A stretch of DNA of 46,046 bases, taken from contig JAEYSE010000029.1 in assembly GCA_023435025.1 (NCBI GenBank), positions 1 through 46,046 of the forward strand, written 5' to 3'. Position numbers and translations under genes: made by a program. The notes below the pieces were generated by a model. It worked only from the letters and a program-made list of their open reading frames with translations. It was not told the origin of the DNA and did no database searches. Shown one piece after another: positions 34,822 through 42,775 of this stretch (positions are counted from its first letter, which is position 1; every line of letters starts with the position of its first letter). Source of the stretch: Bacillota bacterium. Its GTDB lineage: Bacteria > Bacillota > Clostridia > Christensenellales > CAG-138.

Positions 34822-36776
34822 ATGACAAAATATACATATCAGAACCAGAATGCTCGAAGCGAACATACAAACGATAATCCCAATGATAAAAACACCTCTG
34901 CGCAATCCAGGGAGCGGTATGCTCTGGATGGTTACACGCCGCCCGCAGGCATAGTGGGCGTAGAAGCCGTAAAGGAAATGCAGCGCTGGCTGGGTGGGCT
35001 GACGGTGGACGGCATGTGGGGCCCCAAGACGCAGAAGCAGTTTGACAAAGCAATGGCCGCAGTGCTTGGTACCACTCTGATGCCATCCTTGCCTGCAGAC
35101 AGGGAGCGGCTTGGCTATGTGGAGGAGATTTATAAGCTAAGCCTGGGCGTTGCAAAAGCGATCGGGGCAATTATTTGGCGCGGGGTTATGATCCGCCCGC
35201 AAACATTAAAAGCGCGGAGGATGTGCGCGCGTTTCAGGCGGAACACGGGCTGGATGTAAACGGCGTGTGGGGAAGAAGAACGCAGCAGAAGTTTGACCAG
35301 CTGCAGCAGCAGTGGGCGGGCCAATATGACCCGGAGGAAATTGCGCGGCTGGTTATGGAAGGGCTCAATAAGCTCACCGGAGCTACGGTAAGCGCCTCGC
35401 AGGCGGAAGCAATTCCCTTAAGCAACGGCAAAGGAGCGGGAATCGTACCGCTGAGCGGTAGCCGTGGGGCGGGACAAACTGTGGGCGCGCAGACCGGCGC
35501 ACAGCTAGCAACGCTTTCCACTCCGACTGTTACGGAAAACCGGCCGGCCAAGGGCTATACCATTCCCGAAGGCATCGACGATGTTGCGGCCATGCAGCGC
35601 ATGCTTGGCGTAGGGGTGGACGGCGTGTGGGGAGAGGAGACGGAGTACGCCTATAAGAAGTTTATATTGGCCGGCGGAAAGGTGCCGGTTTCCACAGAAG
35701 TGGTTGCCGATGAACTGAAAGAACTGTATCAGGACGTGATGGCGTCCAACCTCAGCCCAAGGCAAAAAACGGATGCGCTTGAAATGCTTGCGGCGCTGCA
35801 GCAATATAGCACCTCGGAGTATGTCCGTAAAACCTTGCTTGGCATCCAAATGGTTGGCGGGGCGGAGGCGTTTTTTAGAAGGCCAGGCGGTTCATCACAG
35901 GACGAGCTGGTAAATGGCCAGAAGAATCTGCACGCTGAACTGAAAAGGCAGCTTGAACAAAAGAAAGGGGAGCTTGAGCATTTTAGCGTTTATGAAAGAG
36001 TGTTTGCACCCAGCCCGGAATACCGTGCGCTGCAAGAACAAAAGAAAGATATTGAAAACAACATAAGAGCCGTAGAGGATCGGTTGAACCGGTTTGCATA
36101 TGGCTGGGAAAAGGGCATATCCATACCGGATTGGAGCGAGGTGGACGCGTGGGAACAGGAGCAGCTTGCGGAAGCGGCGAGGATGGAAGTGGAGAATAAA
36201 AGGGCAGAGGCGTCTGCGGAGAAACAGGCAAGGGATGAGGCGGCAGCGGGGGTAAAGGATAATTTGCCGGTAAAAAGCAATATAGCTGTAACGAAAGAAC
36301 AGTTAGAGCTAATTGAATGGAAAAACCTCAACGATAATGTTGTTGCAGGGCTTAATTATGCCATCGAAGCGTTAAACTTGAATACGCCCGAGAAGGTCTT
36401 ATACTTCCTTGCATCGATCGCCCACGAAACAGGTTTTGGAGAAAAATTGACTCAAAAAGGAAGCGCCTGGAAATATCGTGGATGCGGATATCTTCACATA
36501 ACTGGTGAAAAAAGATATAAAGAATTTTCTGAATATATGAATGATCCGGATATATTAAGACTCGGCGCGGATTATGTTGCGGAAAAATATCCTTGGGAAT
36601 CGGCAATTTGGTACTGGGGTGTTCATCGAAAGATCACCCCAATCATAGATGATGGAGGTGATTTCTCCAAATTCACCGAGTATGTTAAATCGTTTAATGA
36701 GCCGGTATCTACAGGAAGAAACCGGGATTATGAAAAAATTAAAAGCACGTTGTTTTCCGACTACGATATTGATTAA
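34822..36776 (+). pseudogene. GH19-like cell-wall hydrolase with three peptidoglycan-binding repeats, one -1 frameshift
   Basis: Two overlapping frames (34822-35259 and 35175-36776) form one ancestral gene of 651 codons if one base is restored. Each of three PG-binding-1-like repeats has a G-Y-x-x-P-x-x-I entry and a D-G/N-x-W-G end: YTPPAGI with VDGMWG, YDPPANI with VNGVWG, YTIPEGI with VDGVWG. The shift maps to the AAAA at 35154-35157: with a fifth A the linker reads SDRGNYLARGYDPP, matching SRERYALDGYTPP before repeat 1. A helical, coiled-coil-like stretch follows, then a GH19 (chitinase/lysozyme) domain with the catalytic Glu in AHETGFG (codon 36426-36428) and YRGCGYLHITG. There is no signal peptide. 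The broken frame could be decay, a phase-variable state or a base-call error. A prophage endolysin is the main alternative identity. Confidence 0.75.
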
Positions 36777-36797
36777 GATTAACCGGCAACGGAAGCT

Positions 36798-36835
36798 CTG
36801 TATGGATATCACTTAAGGCCGTGATATCCATACAG
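36798..36835 (+). terminator. Perfect 15-bp hairpin after the wall hydrolase
   Basis: CTGTATGGATATCAC (36798-36812) and GTGATATCCATACAG (36821-36835) flank an 8-base loop, followed by GTCTTAAAAAC. The U-tract is weak. It separates the hydrolase from the lipoprotein array and could set their relative expression. Confidence 0.7.
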
Positions 36836-36871
36836 GTCTTAAAAACTTCAGGAAAAGGATTACAAGCGGAT

Positions 36872-37593
36872 ATGAAAAAAATATGCATTTTTACTCTACT
36901 CTCTCTTTGTATTATTCTGCTTGGCTGTGGGCATATCAATGCCCCCGTCGCCCCGACATCCGCCCCGGCATTTGTAGACGGATATCAAATCCATCCCGAA
37001 GAAAACACCTTCCTGCTGCAAATACCAATCCGCCCCGACCCCCAAAGAAATACCGAGCTGGTTCTTGCGATAGACGGTAGTTTGGATGAGCACCAGTATT
37101 TCCTACTTGCGCAGAATTTGCGCGTTCTGGATGCAAAAACAGGCGAGGAGCGGCAAAGTTTTCGCTTTCCTACTATGGCGGGCCATTACTCATGACGACG
37201 CTGCCTATGATCGATGATATTTCCGCCGGTGTGAGCGTCGAAGATCTGAATTTCGATGGGTATATGGATTTTCGTATTTCAGCAGAAGATGGGGTAGTGT
37301 ATTTTTATTGGACATGGGATGCGCATAACAAGCAATTCGATAAAGATACTGAATTGGAGGCGTTAAAGTTATACTATCCGGAATTCGACGCCGCAGAGCA
37401 GACGATACTCTCTCGCTATGCGGATAGCGCGACCGACAGTGAGGAACGGATGTACCAGTATATCGATGGAAAGCCAAAACTGGTGAAATGGCTGAAGCGC
37501 AGTTTTGATTCCGATATTGAGAAGCTGCATGTTATAACGGTAGAATTGCAGGATGGAGGGCTTTTTGTAACGGAAGAGTATGTGGAGGAATAA
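36872..37593 (+). pseudogene. XAC2610-like lipoprotein, one -1 frameshift
   Basis: Adding one base gives 240 residues. The signal peptide ends at LLGC (Cys19) with the start at 36872. The N-terminal half (FLLQIPIRPDPQRNTELVLA) runs into TGA at 37193-37195. The C-terminal half continues in the next frame with VEDLNFDGYMDFRI, YFYWTWDAHNKQF and MYQYIDGKPKLV. The D-x-N-F-D-G-x-x-D segment with a following aromatic-rich strand is the signature I associate with XAC2610-related proteins, calcium-binding lipoproteins that inhibit wall hydrolases. The shift lies between 37157 and 37192; GGG at 37180-37182 is a good candidate because GGGG restores MAGPLLMTTLPMID. The downstream half alone would lack a signal peptide. 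Confidence 0.65.
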
Positions 37594-37708
37594 AAACCAA
37601 GTCAACATTGGTGAACGAATATAAGGAGAAACCATGAAAAAGACAAGTTGGTTACCTGCATATTTCTCTTAATGTTACTGTTATCCTCCTGCGCATCCGC
37701 GCAGGAGG
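37531..37708 (+). repeat. Direct repeat copy A (array duplication)
   Basis: This 178-bp segment covers the end of one lipoprotein gene, the spacer and the start of the next. It matches 39631-39808 with high identity, including an unbroken stretch of about 45 bases (AATAAAAACCAAGTCAACAT and onward). The distance is exactly 2,100 bp. Copy A lacks one A inside the start region of its gene. Confidence 0.85.
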
Positions 37709-38346
37709 ATGGCCTCCTTTCTTTAAATACACCTACCCCATCTTTAACGCTATTTCCTTTTATGGAGGAAGTGTCGGCATCTCCTATGCCGGAGGCGGAG
37801 CTAGGCCTACAGGAGGGTGTGATTTCCGTACCGGCTGCACATGATTGTGAACTGAAAAGTTATTATAAAACCTATTCTATCCCCGACCCGAAATATGACT
37901 ATATCTCGGGTGTCGCCATTTATGATATCCATGGGAATGAAATATACAATGAAACGTATATAAGGGAATTCGAGGTCGAGTATGTTGACAATTGCATTTT
38001 ATCTGTGATCTATTTTACGGGGACGATGAACAAAATAGTCACCTATGTGGATGTCCACAGCGGCAGAAAGGCGATATATGATAATCCTATTTTAGCCGGA
38101 AACGGGGTTGTATGCGTTGTGGTGCCGAATGTGGATGACACAAAGCTTGTATATCAAATCTATTCAATGTTTGAACCTGATGAACCGATACTGGAGGACG
38201 AATTTGAGGCGGCAATGTGGCCGATTCCCCATTCGGCAATCATGAATGCCAGCTTCTGGAGTAAACATACGATTTACCTTACTTATATGCTCCCCAATGA
38301 AGAATACGAAAAAACGATCCAAATTCGTGTGCCCGAGGTTGACTAA
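37634..38346 (+). pseudogene. Lipoprotein with unrecognised beta-rich domain, -1 frameshift in its signal peptide
   Basis: The ATG at 37634, with AAGGAGAA upstream, opens a frame that stops after 12 codons. Adding one A in ACAAG (to ACAAAG, as in the sister copy at 39733) gives MKKTKLVTCIFLLMLLLSSC, a perfect lipoprotein signal, and an intact 237-residue product. Without it, translation could only begin at a TTG at 37648 with a shortened signal peptide. The mature part after a short linker has no D-x-N-F-D-G motif; it reads YYKTYSIPDPKYDYISGVAI and IVTYVDVHSGRKAIYD, a repeated beta-strand pattern I cannot assign. Its leader and upstream region are shared with the gene at 39733, so the secretion signal is conserved while the mature domain differs. 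Confidence 0.65.
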
Positions 38347-38398
38347 AGCCGAATGACCACGATTTCCGCAAAAGATATCGGCAAGGAGAGAATAGTTT

Positions 38399-39637
38399 AT
38401 GAAAAAGCTCCTGATTGCGGGCAACTGCATCTTTTTCTGCTGCGCAGCCGTGCTGGGTGTGCTGCTATATAAAGCTGAAACACGCCAATTGAAAGCTGCC
38501 GAGGCCGTTCAGCCGATACAGCCTCCAATCCCCACCCCAGCAGCTACCCCTGTGCAAACCCCGCCCATGTCAACGCCCGGCCCATGGATGCTGGAAGAAT
38601 CCTACTATCAGCCCTTTGGAGACTTGCCGTTGCCGGTACTGCAAAGACATGCAGAGGGCATAAATGATCAACCGCAACATTCCTTGCGGGAAGAAAACCC
38701 GATTGACGACGCGTTTGGGCCCTATTGGCTGCGACCGAAAAGCACCATGGAGGATAACTTTCTGGCAGGCAATTATCGGGAATGCTGGGAGGCGGAAGCG
38801 CTCCACGCTCTGGACTTGCTGGCAGGAACAGAAAATCCGGCTGCGGAGTACCCAGTCCGCATACCGGAAGAACTCAGAGACATGCTACACGAATTTTCAT
38901 TTATGACCGGTGAACTCTACGCGAACACGTTCAGGGATGGCGGCATGGCCTATTCCGGTGCACTGACAACCGCAAGCGCGGCATGCTTGCGATCCTACAC
39001 GTTTTTTTTATATGACCTGCTTGCATATATGAAGGTACAGCCGGACTTTGTGTTTGAAGCAAAGGATGTGCAGGAGGAATGGGACTACCTGTTGCAGGGT
39101 TATTACGGGCAAGGCGACAAATTCCAGCTCATTAAGAACATTCCGGCGCAGGGGAATATTCCGGCCATGCAGATTAGTGTTTCCGGCGACATGTCCGTGA
39201 AAGACTATCACAAAAGCTATATGGCCGATATGCTTACAATCACGCGACAGGAAACAGGAGAAAAGATACAGGAGATCCCATTGGAATACGAGCATGCGGA
39301 AACCGAACATGCCCTATTGCCGCTCCTTGGAAATTCAGAGCTCGATCTTAAAGTGGTAGATGCCAATTTTGACGGATTTTTTGATATTCAACTAATTCGT
39401 GATTTTGGTGTGGATTACAATGAGTTTTACCGGTTTTTCTTGTGGGACCCGGAACTAGGCACTTTTCATCCTGGGATAGAACTGGACAAACTTTACCTTT
39501 GCGGTCCTACATTTGACGATAAGACCCGTACGGTCACTTCAAGAGAAAAGCATCGTCTCTTTTATGAGAAACGCATTTTTCACTACATGGACGGTCAGCC
39601 GGTATTGGTGGAGCAAATCACAGAGGAGGGGTCATAA
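38399..39637 (+). CDS. Membrane-anchored protein with helical domain and XAC2610-like domain
   Basis: An intact 412-residue exported protein. The N-terminus (IFFCCAAVLGVLLYKAE) is a membrane anchor without a clear lipobox, followed by a Pro/Thr linker. A helical, acidic middle domain at about 95-240 includes WEAEALHALDLLAG and a segment reminiscent in character of LprI-type lysozyme inhibitors, though I cannot confirm it. The C-terminal 170 residues are XAC2610-like: VVDANFDGFFDIQLIRDFG, then FYRFFLWDPELGTFHPG and FHYMDGQPVLVEQ. CAAGGAGAG precedes the ATG. It is one of only two intact exported proteins in the array. Its 3' end abuts copy B of the direct repeat. Confidence 0.7.
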   Translation: MKKLLIAGNCIFFCCAAVLGVLLYKAETRQLKAAEAVQPIQPPIPTPAATPVQTPPMSTPGPWMLEESYYQPFGDLPLPVLQRHAEGINDQPQHSLREENPIDDAFGPYWLRPKSTMEDNFLAGNYRECWEAEALHALDLLAGTENPAAEYPVRIPEELRDMLHEFSFMTGELYANTFRDGGMAYSGALTTASAACLRSYTFFLYDLLAYMKVQPDFVFEAKDVQEEWDYLLQGYYGQGDKFQLIKNIPAQGNIPAMQISVSGDMSVKDYHKSYMADMLTITRQETGEKIQEIPLEYEHAETEHALLPLLGNSELDLKVVDANFDGFFDIQLIRDFGVDYNEFYRFFLWDPELGTFHPGIELDKLYLCGPTFDDKTRTVTSREKHRLFYEKRIFHYMDGQPVLVEQITEEGS

Positions 39638-39808
39638 CGGCGAAGGCGCAGGATGGAGCGCTTTTTGTAACTGAAGGGTATGGGAGGAATAAAAACCAAG
39701 TCAACATTGGTGAACGAATATAAGGAGAACCCATGAAAAAGGTAAAGTTGGTTACCTTGATACTTCTCTTAACGTTGCTGTTCTCCTCCTGCGCATCCAA
39801 GCAGGAGG
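39631..39808 (+). repeat. Direct repeat copy B (array duplication)
   Basis: It matches 37531-37708. Here the first 30 or so bases fall at and after the stop codon of the upstream gene, so they are a scar of the C-terminal coding sequence seen in copy A (GCAGGATGGAGCGCTTTTTG). That indicates unequal recombination within the array. Confidence 0.85.
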
Positions 39809-41090
39809 TTAATCTAAGTTCCCTTCCGGAAGACACACCTGTGCCAGCCCAAATGGAGGCTGGCATGGGCGCGGATACAGCCGCTTATCCCCTTCCGTCA
39901 AACTATGAAAAGGGTTTTCAAGTCGATGAAAATACAGGGATTTTCCATGTGATAGAATCTTTTGAGCAGAACGGGGCAACCCGTTATGCCGTGCTGTCTG
40001 GCAGCGTTGAAAAAAACCAGTATCTTAGTGAACAGGTCGCCGTTACGGATGGGACAACAATGCTTTATGAATATGACTTACGTCCATTTTCTCTTAAAGA
40101 GGAACGGAAGAACATCTTTATCTCCAAGCGCGGGATATCAATTTTGATGGGCTTATCGATTTCTGGATTGAAGGGGATAGCAGCGATTACTATTGGCTGT
40201 GGAATGATAAGGAGCGGACGTTTGAACGCAGCGCCGCATTGGAAGCGCTGGAGTTGGGGCATCCGAGTATTGATGAAAAGGATAAAAAAATCTATTCCTA
40301 TCACGGAAAGAGTGATGAGAGTACCATTCTCAGGTGGATATTCGAGTTTGTAGATGGCATGCCCGCTTTATCAAGCTACACTGAGCGGGTATATGATGAA
40401 GCACAGGACAAGGCGATTGCAACGACCTATGAATTGCAGGATGGCAAGATGTGTGCGGTAGATGCCGTTTCGCGTATCATTCCGCGATACTATATCGATG
40501 AGAGCACAAATACATTTTCGCTGGTGCAGATTGTTCCCGCGCAGCAGGAATTCCCGCCCTTTTGTATCACCATTACGGGAGAATTGCAAGACGGGCGTTA
40601 TTACGGGAAAGAAGCGTTTGTCATAAGTCTTACGGACGGTTTGCTGTTACAGAAAATATATCTGGAAGAAGAAGACATGGGTATCGTATATCCGGAGCTT
40701 TCAAGTTATGCGGAGATGTCCCTGATTCTTGAAGATATCAACTTTGACGGCTTTCTGGATATGGGTATTTTATATGATACCGGAGCGTCAAATGTATGGG
40801 TTCGCTATTGGACGTGGGATAGAGATCGGGGCATTTTTCAACTGGATGAAGCGCTGGAAGCGTTGCATTTAGGAGAGATTATTGTAGACGCAAAAGCAAA
40901 AAACTTTACGTCGTATTACCCTGATAGTGTAAGCGCGTACACGGAGCGCACCTTTCAGTATATCGATGGCGCGCCTGTGCTGGTTCGGCAGGAAGAGGCG
41001 ATTTATGATGTGGAGCGGGACAAGGTTGTAGTTACCATTCAGGAACGGATAGAGGGGGAGATGAAAGTTGTTGAGGTGCGGGAGGAATAG
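39733..41090 (+). pseudogene. Double XAC2610-like lipoprotein, one -1 frameshift
   Basis: With one base added the two frames (39733-40353 and 40239-41090) give 452 residues. The signal peptide is LLTLLFSSC with AAGGAGAA upstream. Domain 1 has DINFDGLIDFWIEGD and YYWLWNDKERTF, read in the second frame from about 40134. Domain 2 has LEDINFDGFLDMGILYDTG, YWTWDRDRGIF and FQYIDGAPVLVRQ. Each domain begins with a similar strand pattern (GIFHVIESFEQ and NTFSLVQIVPAQ), so the gene arose by internal duplication. The lesion lies between 40101 and 40134; GAAGAA or CGCGGG are candidate sites. If unrepaired, only a truncated, secreted N-terminal half would be made. Confidence 0.68.
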
Positions 41091-41231
41091 GAGTATAAAA
41101 GTCGTGCAGTCAGGCAGCTTTTTTGGCGACAACGACAGAGATCTTGAAAAAATAGAATACGGCATAAGATTTTACAGTGCACTTCAGGAGCATGGCTCCG
41201 CTTCGCGAATTCATTAGCATCCCAAATACTT
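41091..41231 (+). other. Spacer with a possible gene remnant
   Basis: About 140 bp with no strong feature. A 37-codon frame runs from GTG at 41104 (AGGAG about 10 bases upstream) to TAG at 41217 and reads MQSGSFFGDNDRDLEKIEYG onward. It may be a short peptide or the tail of a lost gene. I give it little weight. Confidence 0.2.
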
Positions 41232-41268
41232 GCCTGTGCCATCCGGCAAAAACCGCGGTGGCACAGGC
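41232..41268 (+). other. Stem-loop before the 171-residue protein gene
   Basis: GCCTGTGCCA (41232-41241) and TGGCACAGGC (41259-41268) pair perfectly, with further CCG/CGG pairing inside. There is no U-tract. It ends 24 bp before the start codon and may act on the leader. Confidence 0.55.
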
Positions 41269-41292
41269 ACTGCTGCAAAAGGAGATCGTTCC

Positions 41293-41808
41293 ATGGAAAA
41301 GATAAAAACAATATTGCTGGTAGTTCTTGTATCCTGTATTGTGCTTGGCACTGCCATGTATATCTTCAAAAGGGATCAGACAAAGGAAGAAGTGATACAG
41401 GAATATCAGAAGAATGAGAAAGCGTTTGAGTATGTAAAGGAGTATTTTATTGCCAATGATCTCGAACGAATATTCAGGTATCCTCGTGACAAAATCATCT
41501 CAATAAATATAAATGGATCAGGCACAGATATTCCTTTGAAAGATATAGATGATGAATTGCTGGTACAATACGTCCATCTGCTCTTTGATGATTTACACTA
41601 TTTTTGGATTTCTGATCATTCTGCGTGGAAAGAAATTGTCTTACAGCTGATGTTTGAAAAAGACACAAACAAAACTTACTATTATAAGGGGATTGTATAC
41701 TGCGAGGACGGCGAGCCGCCCATAAGTACAAGCTCGTCGTTTTATAATGTGGAACAAGTCAAAAAATATTGGTTTTACTTCGAAGAGGATGCAGATGAAG
41801 ATTTATAA
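41293..41808 (+). CDS. Small membrane-anchored protein of unknown function
   Basis: A 171-residue protein with one N-terminal helix (ILLVVLVSCIVLGTAMYIF) and an outward-facing domain of about 145 residues. The domain contains YVKEYFIANDLERIF, IISININGSGTDIPLKDID and FYFEEDADEDL. I do not recognise a family; the alternating polar strands and acidic tail look like a small binding or immunity-type domain. The start at 41293 has AAGGAGATCG upstream; the frame to 41230 overlaps a hairpin. It closes the array, intact, in the same direction as the lipoproteins. Confidence 0.7.
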   Translation: MEKIKTILLVVLVSCIVLGTAMYIFKRDQTKEEVIQEYQKNEKAFEYVKEYFIANDLERIFRYPRDKIISININGSGTDIPLKDIDDELLVQYVHLLFDDLHYFWISDHSAWKEIVLQLMFEKDTNKTYYYKGIVYCEDGEPPISTSSSFYNVEQVKKYWFYFEEDADEDL

Positions 41809-41872
41809 GCCAGCGGCTTTACTGTGAAGAGGATGCGATGGGTTAAGAAAAACGATTAGACGATGTTTGATA

Positions 41873-42775
41873 CTAAACAAGCACATTTGTAATAAGCCCC
41901 GTGACGGTTGCAAACAGTATCACAAACAGCAGATATAAAACGAACCGCTTCATGCCGAGCACGATCTTGACCGCTCCCAGGTTGGTGATTTTCGTTGCGG
42001 GCCCGGTGATCATGAATGCCGCGGCGGCGCCCATGCTCATGCCGCTATTCAACCACTCCGCCAGCAGGGGAATGGTTCCCCCGCCGCATACGTAAAGCGG
42101 GACTCCCATCGTCGCCGCCAGCAGCACGCCAAGACCCCTTTGTTCGCCGAAGAGATGGGCAAATGCGTCTGCCGGGACATAGCGCTGGAAAACCGCGGAG
42201 AGTAAAACGCCCAAAAGGAAGTAGGGCCCGGTGGTTTTGACATTTCTCCAGATGTTTTTGAGAAGGCGTATCATCCAATTCGGGTGGGTGTCCCGGTTGG
42301 CTGGCTCCAATAAACCGGAGAAATGAAAGAAGCTTTTGTCCCGGTAAAAGAACCGTACGCAAAGACCTGCGACAATTCCGCAAAGTACGCAAGAAACGGT
42401 GCGTATGAGTAGCGCCGTGCTGCCTAGTGCCGCGCTGTAAATGATCAGCTGCGGGTTAAGCAGCATGGAACTCATCATAAAGGCGGCAAGCCAATCGTCC
42501 CGTATCCCTTTTTCAGAAAAGGAAGCGGCAATGGGGATAGTCCCGTACATACACAAAGGGGAGGCGATTCCAATTAAGCTTGCCGGAATCACCCCCAACG
42601 CCCCCAACCGATTCTTCTGAATGGAATGAAGCAGCCGGTGGATTTTTTCTTTGCCGAATACGGAGATAACGGAACCAAGAATAATGCCAACGGCCCAATA
42701 CCAAAAAATCTGCTCAAACTGGACGGAAAAATAAAACCAAAGGTATATTCCTTCCCGCCTCAGAATATCAGCCAT
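41873..42775 (-). CDS. Permease of the ArsP/DUF318 family
   Basis: A 300-residue membrane protein with about eight helices. The two family motifs are SPLCMYGTIPIAASF and PLYVCGGGTIPLLAEWLNSG, followed by AFMITGPATKITN. COG0701 permeases include ArsP, which exports trivalent organoarsenicals, and YraQ-like proteins of unknown cargo; the Cys in each motif could contact a thiophilic ligand. Its start overlaps the end of the DUF362 gene by eight bases, so translation is coupled. There is no ArsR-type regulator nearby, and arsenic is only one of several options. Confidence 0.85.
   Translation of the reverse strand: MADILRREGIYLWFYFSVQFEQIFWYWAVGIILGSVISVFGKEKIHRLLHSIQKNRLGALGVIPASLIGIASPLCMYGTIPIAASFSEKGIRDDWLAAFMMSSMLLNPQLIIYSAALGSTALLIRTVSCVLCGIVAGLCVRFFYRDKSFFHFSGLLEPANRDTHPNWMIRLLKNIWRNVKTTGPYFLLGVLLSAVFQRYVPADAFAHLFGEQRGLGVLLAATMGVPLYVCGGGTIPLLAEWLNSGMSMGAAAAFMITGPATKITNLGAVKIVLGMKRFVLYLLFVILFATVTGLITNVLV

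Noticed and set aside
35154..35190. Programmed -1 frameshifting in the hydrolase gene
   Set aside because: The site is GCAAAAGCG, not a good slippery heptamer, and no downstream pseudoknot is evident. Similar single-base losses in three other genes favour lesions.
37192..37593. A separate 133-residue gene starting at the ATG that overlaps the upstream stop (ATGA)
   Set aside because: It would lack a signal peptide and start in the middle of a domain that is continuous in the related proteins, so a frameshift is the better reading.
34391..41808. Whole region as a prophage
   Set aside because: No capsid, tail, integrase, holin or attachment-site repeats are seen; the lipoprotein array does not fit a lysis cassette. 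It remains a weaker alternative for the hydrolase alone.
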